Shown here: positions 6,092 to 12,110 of the stretch, one piece after another
Layout: every line of letters starts with the position of its first letter
Position numbering within the stretch: the first letter of the stretch is position 1
Assembly (NCBI GenBank): GCA_030530185.1
Contig: JAUMVL010000040.1
Location: forward strand, 1 to 12,110
Direction: 5' to 3'
DNA from: Clostridia bacterium
GTDB lineage: Bacteria; Bacillota; Clostridia; Christensenellales; CAG-138
DNA: 12,110 nucleotides
Translations under genes and position numbers: made by a program
The notes under the pieces: model-generated
Database searches by the model: none
Told to the model about the DNA's origin: nothing
What the model saw: the letters and a program-made list of their open reading frames with translations, nothing else

Positions 6092-6886
6092 ATGAAATTC
6101 ACGAAAATGCACGGGCTCGGCAACGACTATCTGTATGTATACGGCGCGGTTCCCGAAAACGTGACCGATCTTTGCCAAAGGCTTTCGGATCGCCATTTCG
6201 GCGCAGGCTCGGACGGTATGATTTTCATTGCGCCGTCCAAGACCGCCGACTTTTCCATGCGGATCTTCAATGCGGACGGCAGCGAAGCCGAGATGTGCGG
6301 AAACGGGATCCGCTGCGTCGGAAAATATGTATATGAAAAAGGGCTGACCAAAAAGACTTCTCTCCGCATTCAAACCAAGGCGGGGATTCGGGAGTTGACG
6401 CTGCATCTCGGAAAGACCGGCGTAGAATCGGTTTCGGTTCGGATGGGACGGGCAATCGTCGGCGCTTCGATCTCTCTGCAGACGGAGAAAGGCGATTACA
6501 CCTGCATTCCCGTTTCGGTCGGGAATCCCCATGCAGTGATTCTCACCGAGAATGTGCATGCGATTTCCCTGCCGACCATAGGACCGGTGATCGAACGGCA
6601 TCCGGCTTTTCCGGACGGTGCGAACGTGGAATTTGCGGAGCTGACAGCGCCGCAAACGCTTCGTGTACGCGTATGGGAACGCGGAAGCGGCGTTACGATG
6701 GCGTGCGGAACCGGTGCCTGTGCTGTTGCAGCTGCTGCCGTGACCGCCGGAATCTGCTGCGCAGACGAACCGATGCAAGCGTTGCTGGACGGCGGCACGC
6801 TTCAAATACGGTTCGACGCCGATCGGACGATCGTGATGACGGGACCTGCCGAATTTGTGTACGAAGGAGAGGCCTGTCTATGCTGA
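6092..6886 (+). CDS. dapF: diaminopimelate epimerase
   Basis: Converts LL-diaminopimelate to meso-diaminopimelate, the precursor of lysine and peptidoglycan cross-links, by a cofactor-free two-cysteine mechanism. It has 264 residues. MHGLGNDY (6-13) opens the fold; the two catalytic cysteines are in EMCGNGIRC (Cys69) and MACGTGAC (Cys205), with SVGNPHAV and GANVEF segments between them. An AAGGA ribosome-binding site lies 6 bases before the ATG and overlaps nothing, and the gene starts 19 bases after purA. Its last 7 bases overlap dapL, the enzyme that makes its substrate, so the two are a coupled functional pair carried on the purA transcript. Confidence 0.97.
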   Translation: MKFTKMHGLGNDYLYVYGAVPENVTDLCQRLSDRHFGAGSDGMIFIAPSKTADFSMRIFNADGSEAEMCGNGIRCVGKYVYEKGLTKKTSLRIQTKAGIRELTLHLGKTGVESVSVRMGRAIVGASISLQTEKGDYTCIPVSVGNPHAVILTENVHAISLPTIGPVIERHPAFPDGANVEFAELTAPQTLRVRVWERGSGVTMACGTGACAVAAAAVTAGICCADEPMQALLDGGTLQIRFDADRTIVMTGPAEFVYEGEACLC

Positions 6887-8064
6887 AGCCCAACCGGCAC
6901 TATGCCGACCTGAAGGATTCTTTTTTGTTTGTAGAGATCGCAGATCGCTCGGCTGCCTATGAGAAGGCGCACCCGGAACAGTTGCTGCTTCGCATGGGCA
7001 TCGGGGATGTAACGCTTCCGATCTGCCCCGCCGTCATTTCGGCGCTGCATGCCGCCGTAGAGGAACAGGCACATACCGATTCGTTTCACGGATACCTGCC
7101 CGAATGCGGCACGCCGTCTTTGCGCGAAGCGATCGCCGCCCATTATGCCCGACGCGGCGTTCGGCTCGATGCGGACGAGGTATTCGTTTCGAGCGGCGCA
7201 AGCGACGAGCTTGGCGCTTTGCTCGATCTGTTCGACCAGGACAGCGCCGCCTTGGTGATGGAACCGGCCTATCCCGCTTATGTGGATACGAACATTCTTG
7301 CCGGGCGGCAGATCCTTCGGCTTGCGGCGAATCGGGGAAACGGGTTTCTTCCAATGCCCGACAGCGACACAACCGGCGATCTGATCTATCTTTGTTCACC
7401 GAATAATCCGACCGGCGCGGCCTATACCCGCTCCCAACTGTCGGAATGGATCCGGTTTGCCAACGCAACCGGGGCGGTGATCCTGTTTGATGCGGCGTAT
7501 GAAGCGTATATCGAGGACGCCGATGTGCCGCACAGTATCTTTGAAATAGACGGTGCAAGAACCTGTGCCATCGAAATATGCTCTCTGTCCAAGACTGCCG
7601 GATTTACCGGGATGCGGTTCGGTTATACGATCGTCCCGCACGAGCTGCAGCGAGACGGAATGAACCTGCATTCGATGTGGGTGCGCAACCGAACGACTAA
7701 AACGAACGGCATATCCTATTTGCTGCAAAAGGGAGCCGAAGCCGTCTTTACGCCGCAAGGGCAGGCGGAGACACAAAAACAGATCGCGTATTACAAAGAA
7801 AATGCCTCCATCTGGATGAAGACCTTTGACCGGCTCGGCCTTTGGTATACCGGCGGAAAGAACGCGCCGTATCTGTGGATCGAGTGTCCGAACGGCATGG
7901 ACAGCTGGCAGTTCTTTGATCTGCTGATGGAAAGGATTCAGGTGGTCGGCACGCCCGGTGCAGGCTTCGGCACATCGGGAGAAGGCTTTTTCCGCTTCTC
8001 CACCTTTGGCAGCCATGTCGATACGGAGGCGGCGGCAAAGCGACTGCTTCAATGGTTGGGTTAA
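6880..8064 (+). CDS. dapL: LL-diaminopimelate aminotransferase
   Basis: A pyridoxal-phosphate aminotransferase that converts tetrahydrodipicolinate directly to LL-diaminopimelate with glutamate as amino donor, bypassing the acylated DapD/DapC/DapE route. It has 394 residues, fold type I. The N terminus with LKDSFLFVEIADR (11-23), RMGIGDVTLPICPAV (38-52) and AYPAYVDTNILAGR (130-143) is characteristic of this family. SPNNPTG (173-179), FDAAYEAY (203-210) and the PLP lysine 238 in SLSKTAGFTGMRFGYT (235-250) complete the active site. The start ATG lies within the dapF 3' end, with GAAGGAGAGG a few bases upstream (6863-6872). A related specificity cannot be wholly excluded by sequence alone, but pairing with dapF supports the call. 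Confidence 0.92.
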   Translation: MLKPNRHYADLKDSFLFVEIADRSAAYEKAHPEQLLLRMGIGDVTLPICPAVISALHAAVEEQAHTDSFHGYLPECGTPSLREAIAAHYARRGVRLDADEVFVSSGASDELGALLDLFDQDSAALVMEPAYPAYVDTNILAGRQILRLAANRGNGFLPMPDSDTTGDLIYLCSPNNPTGAAYTRSQLSEWIRFANATGAVILFDAAYEAYIEDADVPHSIFEIDGARTCAIEICSLSKTAGFTGMRFGYTIVPHELQRDGMNLHSMWVRNRTTKTNGISYLLQKGAEAVFTPQGQAETQKQIAYYKENASIWMKTFDRLGLWYTGGKNAPYLWIECPNGMDSWQFFDLLMERIQVVGTPGAGFGTSGEGFFRFSTFGSHVDTEAAAKRLLQWLG

Positions 8065-8120
8065 GACAAAACAGATCATCCGATACGGAAACGCCACATC
8101 ATATCAGGGAGGGATAGACT

Positions 8121-9740
8121 ATGACGGAGCAGAGCAGGTCAAAAAAATACATCTTTGTAACAGGCGGCGTGGTATCCGGGCTCGGCAAGGGCATCACGGC
8201 GGCGTCGCTCGGACGGCTTTTGAAGGCGCGCGGGTTTAAGGTCGCCGCGCAAAAACTGGACCCGTACATCAACGTCGATCCGGGCACGATGAGCCCATAT
8301 CAGCACGGTGAAGTGTATGTGACGGAGGACGGCGCGGAAACCGATCTCGACCTCGGCCATTACGAACGGTTCATCGACGAGGACTTGAACCGGTATTCCA
8401 ACCTGACGACCGGCAAGGTGTACGCCAACGTTTTGGCGCGCGAACGGCAGGGCGGGTATCTCGGCAAGACCGTGCAGACGATCCCGCATATCACGGACGA
8501 AATCAAGCGGTTCATCTATCGCGTCGGAGAGAACACCAACGCGGATATCGTGATCACGGAGATCGGCGGCACGATCGGCGATATCGAAGGACAACCGTTT
8601 TTGGAAGCGATCCGGCAGGTTGCCCGCGAGGTGGGACGCAGCAACGCGCTGTTCATCCATGTCACGCTCGTTCCCTATCTGCGGGCAAGCGGCGAGCACA
8701 AATCCAAGCCGACGCAGCATTCGGTCAAGGAGCTGCAGGGCATGGGCATTTCGCCCGATATTCTCGTGCTGCGCTGCGACGAACCGATCACCGACAAGAG
8801 CATTTTTGAAAAGATCGCAAACTTCTGTAACGTGGATCGCGATTGCGTGATCGAGAATCTGACGCTCGAAACGCTGTACGAAGCGCCGCTGTACCTTGAG
8901 CAGGCGCATTTTTCCGGCATCGTCTGCCGAAAGCTGCAAATCTATGCGCCAGCGCCCGACCTTGCGGAGTGGCGTGAAATGGTCGAGCGCATCAAGCATC
9001 CGAAGGGAACCGTCACGGTGGCGATCGTCGGCAAATACACGCAGCTGCACGACGCGTATCTTTCCATCGTCGAGGCGCTGAAGCATGCCGGTTATCGGGA
9101 GGGCGTATTCGTGGACATTCGGTGGGTCGATTCGGAAACGTTCACCCCAAAGGATGTGGACGGTGTCGATGGGATTCTGGTTCCCGGCGGGTTCGGCGAT
9201 CGCGGGATCGAGGGCATGATCGCCGCTGCCGACCTTGCAAGAACCGAAAGGATCCCGTATTTCGGCATCTGCCTTGGCATGCAGATCCTGTGCATCGCGT
9301 TTGCGCGCAACGTGCTGGGTTGGGCGGACGCGAATTCGGGCGAGTTCGATCCGCAAAGTGAACACAAGGTGATCGACTTCATGCCGGGACAGAGCGACGA
9401 GATCGACAAGGGCGGCACGCTGCGGCTCGGCAGCTATCCGTGTGTCGTGCAGCCGGATACGATGCTGCATCGCTGCTATCAAAAGGAGCAGATCGCGGAA
9501 CGGCACCGTCACCGGTATGAGCTGAACAACGCTTTCCGCGACGACCTTGCCAACGCCGGTCTGACGCTTTCGGGTGTTTCGCCGGGCGGGCGGCTGGTGG
9601 AGGCCGTGGAGATCGGGGAACATCCGTTCTGCGTCGGCGTCCAGTTTCATCCGGAATTCAAGAGCCGGCCGAACCGCCCGCATCCGCTGTTTTCGGGCTT
9701 CATCCGGGCGGCACAGCAATATCGAAAAGGAAGGGAGTAA
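8121..9740 (+). CDS. pyrG: CTP synthase (glutamine-hydrolysing)
   Basis: Aminates UTP to CTP using ATP and glutamine. It has 539 residues, full length. The N-terminal synthase domain (about 1-275) begins KYIFVTGGVVSGLGKG (9-24), a P-loop-like ATP site, and contains KLDPYINVDPGTMSP (45-59) and ITEIGGTIGDIEGQPF (145-160). The class I glutamine amidotransferase domain (about 295-535) has PGGFGDRG (355-362), the nucleophile elbow GICLGMQ with Cys384, and the HPE motif (His510, Glu512). The ribosome-binding site AGGGAGGG (8106-8113) is strong. The 56-base gap after dapL has no hairpin, U tract or convincing promoter, so the gene is probably part of the purA operon; no pyrG-type leader attenuator is seen. 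Confidence 0.98.
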   Translation: MTEQSRSKKYIFVTGGVVSGLGKGITAASLGRLLKARGFKVAAQKLDPYINVDPGTMSPYQHGEVYVTEDGAETDLDLGHYERFIDEDLNRYSNLTTGKVYANVLARERQGGYLGKTVQTIPHITDEIKRFIYRVGENTNADIVITEIGGTIGDIEGQPFLEAIRQVAREVGRSNALFIHVTLVPYLRASGEHKSKPTQHSVKELQGMGISPDILVLRCDEPITDKSIFEKIANFCNVDRDCVIENLTLETLYEAPLYLEQAHFSGIVCRKLQIYAPAPDLAEWREMVERIKHPKGTVTVAIVGKYTQLHDAYLSIVEALKHAGYREGVFVDIRWVDSETFTPKDVDGVDGILVPGGFGDRGIEGMIAAADLARTERIPYFGICLGMQILCIAFARNVLGWADANSGEFDPQSEHKVIDFMPGQSDEIDKGGTLRLGSYPCVVQPDTMLHRCYQKEQIAERHRHRYELNNAFRDDLANAGLTLSGVSPGGRLVEAVEIGEHPFCVGVQFHPEFKSRPNRPHPLFSGFIRAAQQYRKGRE

Positions 9741-9746
9741 ACAAAT

Positions 9747-11615
9747 ATGTGCGGAATTGTCGGATATACGGGAAAGCAGCCTGCGGCGCCGATCCTTTTG
9801 GAGGGCCTTTCCAAACTGGAATACCGCGGCTATGATTCCGCAGGGCTGGCCGTTCGCAGCGGCGACGCACTCGCGGAGGTCGTCAAGGCCACCGGAAAAC
9901 TGAAAAACCTGATCGAAATGACCGACGGCGGAAAGACGCTGCCCGGCCTGTGCGGCATCGGGCATACGCGGTGGGCGACGCACGGCGAACCGAGCCGTGC
10001 CAACGCGCATCCACACGTTTCCGGCAACGCCACCGGCTCCGGCTCGGGGCCGGTGGAATCGGACGTCGTCGGCGTGCACAACGGCATTATCGAAAACTAT
10101 GAGGAATTGCGGCAAAAGCTGCTGCATAACGGCTACCGGTTTTACAGCGGCACGGATACCGAGGTCGTCATCAAACTGGTCGATTACTATTATAAGAAAT
10201 ACAAGATCGGACCGATCGACGCGATCAACCGCATGATGGTGCGCGTGCGCGGCAGCTATGCGCTCGCGCTGATGTTCAAGGACTATCCCGGCGAACTGTA
10301 CTGTGCGCGAAAGGACAGTCCGCTGATCATCGGCGTAGCGGACGGCGAAACGTTCCTTGCGTCCGACGTTCCCGCGATCCTGAAATACACGCGGGAGGTC
10401 TATTACATCGACAACCTGCAATCCGCGCGGCTTTGCCCGGGCGAAGCGCACTTTTTCGATCTGAACGGCGACGAGGTAGCCGTTCCGCTGACGACGATCA
10501 CATGGAACGCCGAGGCTGCCGAAAAAGGCGGGTACGAGCATTTCATGATCAAGGAGATCCACGAACAGCCGCGTGCCGTCAAGGACACCCTAAACAGCAT
10601 CATAAAAGACGGACGCATCGACCTTTCCGCCTCCGGCATGACAACGGATTTGCTGCAATCCGTAAAAAACCTTTGCATCGTAGCCTGTGGCTCCGCGTGG
10701 CACGTCGGGATGGCCGCACAGTATGTCATTGAGGATCTATGCGGGCTTCCGGTTCGTGTGGAGCTGGCTTCGGAATTCCGATACCGAAAGCCTGTACTCG
10801 GGGAAAACTCGCTTGTAGTCGTGATCTCCCAATCGGGCGAAACGGCGGACAGCCTCGCCGCCCTGCGGGAAGCCAAAAGCGCAGGCATCCCGACGCTTGC
10901 GGTCATCAATGTGGTCGGTTCGACGATCGCCAGGGAGGCAGATCACGTGCTGTACACGCTGGCCGGACCGGAGATCGCCGTTGCAACGACAAAGGCGTAC
11001 AGCGCACAGCTTGTCATGCTGTATGCGCTCGCGGTTGAGTTGGCCGAAACGCACGGCAAACTGGACGAGGAAAGCTACCGCTTCTATCAGGACGCGCTTT
11101 TGAAACTGCCGGAACAGATGGAGCGCGCACTCGAAAACAAGGAACGCATCCAATGGTTTGCCGCAAAGCACGCCAACGCGCGGGATATTTTCTTCATCGG
11201 CCGCGGACTGGATTATGCGATCTGCCTGGAGGGCAGTCTCAAAATGAAGGAAATTTCCTATATCCACAGCGAAGCGTATGCGGCGGGCGAACTGAAGCAC
11301 GGAACGATCTCGCTGATCGAGAACGGCACGCTTGTGATCGGCGTGCTCACGCAAAAGGCATTGATCGAAAAGACTGTCAGCAATATGGCGGAGTGCAAGG
11401 CGCGCGGCGCATATCTGATGGGGTTGACCGGCTACGGCAATTACAACGTGGAGGAGACCGCAAACTTCACCGTCTATGTGCCGAACACCGATCCGCATTT
11501 TTACGGCAGCGTTGCGATCATTCCACTGCAGCTGCTGGCGTACTATACCAGCGTTTCCAAGGGACTGGATGTGGATAAGCCGCGCAATCTCGCCAAGAGC
11601 GTTACGGTGGAGTGA
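9747..11615 (+). CDS. glmS: glutamine--fructose-6-phosphate aminotransferase (isomerizing)
   Basis: Makes glucosamine-6-phosphate from fructose-6-phosphate and glutamine, the first step to UDP-GlcNAc and the cell wall. It has 622 residues against about 600-610 in well-known homologues. The N-terminal Ntn amidohydrolase domain starts MCGIVGY with catalytic Cys2 exposed by Met removal, then IGHTRWATHGEPSRANAHPH (71-90) and HNGIIENYEE (111-120). Two SIS sugar-phosphate domains follow, with ACGSAWHVG (313-321), SQSGETADS (361-369) and GRGLDYAICLEGSLKMKEIS (485-504). The C terminus NLAKSVTVE contains the catalytic lysine. A Gly/Ser-rich insertion lies at about 91-106. It starts 6 bases after pyrG with its ribosome-binding site inside the pyrG 3' end; there is no room for a glmS ribozyme. 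Confidence 0.97.
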   Translation: MCGIVGYTGKQPAAPILLEGLSKLEYRGYDSAGLAVRSGDALAEVVKATGKLKNLIEMTDGGKTLPGLCGIGHTRWATHGEPSRANAHPHVSGNATGSGSGPVESDVVGVHNGIIENYEELRQKLLHNGYRFYSGTDTEVVIKLVDYYYKKYKIGPIDAINRMMVRVRGSYALALMFKDYPGELYCARKDSPLIIGVADGETFLASDVPAILKYTREVYYIDNLQSARLCPGEAHFFDLNGDEVAVPLTTITWNAEAAEKGGYEHFMIKEIHEQPRAVKDTLNSIIKDGRIDLSASGMTTDLLQSVKNLCIVACGSAWHVGMAAQYVIEDLCGLPVRVELASEFRYRKPVLGENSLVVVISQSGETADSLAALREAKSAGIPTLAVINVVGSTIAREADHVLYTLAGPEIAVATTKAYSAQLVMLYALAVELAETHGKLDEESYRFYQDALLKLPEQMERALENKERIQWFAAKHANARDIFFIGRGLDYAICLEGSLKMKEISYIHSEAYAAGELKHGTISLIENGTLVIGVLTQKALIEKTVSNMAECKARGAYLMGLTGYGNYNVEETANFTVYVPNTDPHFYGSVAIIPLQLLAYYTSVSKGLDVDKPRNLAKSVTVE

Positions 11616-11620
11616 AGCCG

Positions 11621-12110
11621 ATGGAACAGGAACGGATTTTGATTTTGGATTTCGGCGGGCAGTATAAGCAGCTGATCGCACGGCGGATCCGCGAATGCAG
11701 CGTGTATTGTGAGATTCTCCCACATACGACGTCGATTGAGGCGTTGATCGAACGACAACCGAAGGGCATTGTGCTGACCGGCGGACCGGACAGCGTCAAT
11801 GAACCGGACGCCCCGACGTATACGGCGGACCTGTTCCGGCTCGGCGTCCCGATTTTAGGCATCTGCTACGGCGCGCAATGGATGGCAAAAACGCTCGGCG
11901 GCGCAGTCGAAAAGGCGAGCGTTTCGGAATACGGTCACGCGAATCTGCAGATCGACGCACTGGATTCCGCGCTGCTGCGCGGCGTTCCTGCACAAACCTC
12001 CTGCTGGATGAGCCATACGGATCGTATCACGGAAATACCGGATGGCTTCTGCATCACGGCGCACACCGAGCATTGTCCGGTCGCGGCAATGGAGGATGCG
12101 AAACGGCAGC
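11621..12110 (+). CDS. guaA: GMP synthase (glutamine-hydrolysing), N-terminal amidotransferase part, cut by window edge
   Basis: Converts XMP to GMP with ATP and glutamine. About 163 residues are visible before the right edge. They cover most of the class I glutamine amidotransferase domain: ILILDFGGQYKQLIARRIRE (6-25), VLTGGPDSVN (51-60), the nucleophile elbow GICYGAQ with Cys82 and the CWMSHTD segment (about 128-134). The ATP pyrophosphatase and dimerisation domains must lie outside. DFGGQYKQLIARRIRE and the MSHTD region separate it from other class I amidotransferases, such as carbamoyl-phosphate synthase small subunit. It starts 5 bases after glmS with a GGAG ribosome-binding site (11609-11612) inside glmS, so it belongs to the same transcript. 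Confidence 0.93.
   Translation, partial: MEQERILILDFGGQYKQLIARRIRECSVYCEILPHTTSIEALIERQPKGIVLTGGPDSVNEPDAPTYTADLFRLGVPILGICYGAQWMAKTLGGAVEKASVSEYGHANLQIDALDSALLRGVPAQTSCWMSHTDRITEIPDGFCITAHTEHCPVAAMEDAKRQ

Noticed and set aside
8065..8120. Independent promoter or attenuator for pyrG in the dapL-pyrG gap
   Set aside because: No -35/-10 pair with acceptable spacing and no stem-loop with U tract could be found; only the ribosome-binding site is clear.
9735..9746. glmS ribozyme upstream of glmS
   Set aside because: Only 6 bases separate pyrG and glmS, far too little for the ribozyme.
8139..10562. Open frame of about 800 codons on the minus strand across pyrG and glmS
   Set aside because: It spans two clearly recognised plus-strand genes and their junction, has no family motif and no ribosome-binding site context; a compositional shadow.
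10992..11006. A further AAAGGCG match inside glmS
   Set aside because: It lies in coding sequence, with no paired arms around the loop, no terminator and no promoter; chance match.

Overview
The window looks like a chromosomal housekeeping segment from a moderately GC-rich Clostridia-type Firmicute. Strong Shine-Dalgarno sites and TTGACA/TATAAT-like promoters support this, as do a type III glutamine synthetase, the LL-diaminopimelate aminotransferase route to lysine and peptidoglycan, and intrinsic terminators. The assignment is inferred from gene families; there is no rRNA or other marker to fix the taxon. I see no tRNA, CRISPR array, insertion sequence or prophage gene.

Layout. Positions 1-1961 (minus strand) carry purB followed by fumC, which overlap by 4 bases; fumC runs off the left edge. 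A divergent promoter region lies at about 1962-2305. To its right, on the plus strand, are glutamine synthetase III (2306-4399), an unrecognised 53-codon gene (4419-4580), a second promoter and leader (4632-4800), and then purA, dapF, dapL, pyrG, glmS and guaA. These six are tightly spaced, several overlap or nearly touch, and guaA is cut by the right edge.

Main discovery. The leaders of purB, the glutamine synthetase gene and purA share one architecture. A TTGACA promoter is followed within about 10-20 bases by a small hairpin with the six-base loop AAAGGC. The loop and 3' arm of that hairpin are also the 5' arm of an intrinsic terminator, so the two folds exclude each other. Loop bases A1 and G4, and alternative antiterminator/terminator folds, are the hallmarks of RNA targets of ANTAR-domain antiterminators. 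The arms differ between purB and the other two leaders but still pair. The window therefore appears to hold a three-member attenuation regulon joining glutamine synthesis to both steps of the IMP-to-AMP branch. The regulator is not in the window.

How the genes fit together. Glutamine synthetase makes glutamine, and PyrG, GlmS and GuaA are three enzymes that spend it. PurA and PurB convert IMP to AMP using aspartate and releasing fumarate, and FumC, co-translated with PurB, hydrates fumarate to malate. DapF and DapL are the last steps before lysine and supply meso-diaminopimelate for the cell wall. The segment reads as a nitrogen, nucleotide and cell-wall precursor locus.
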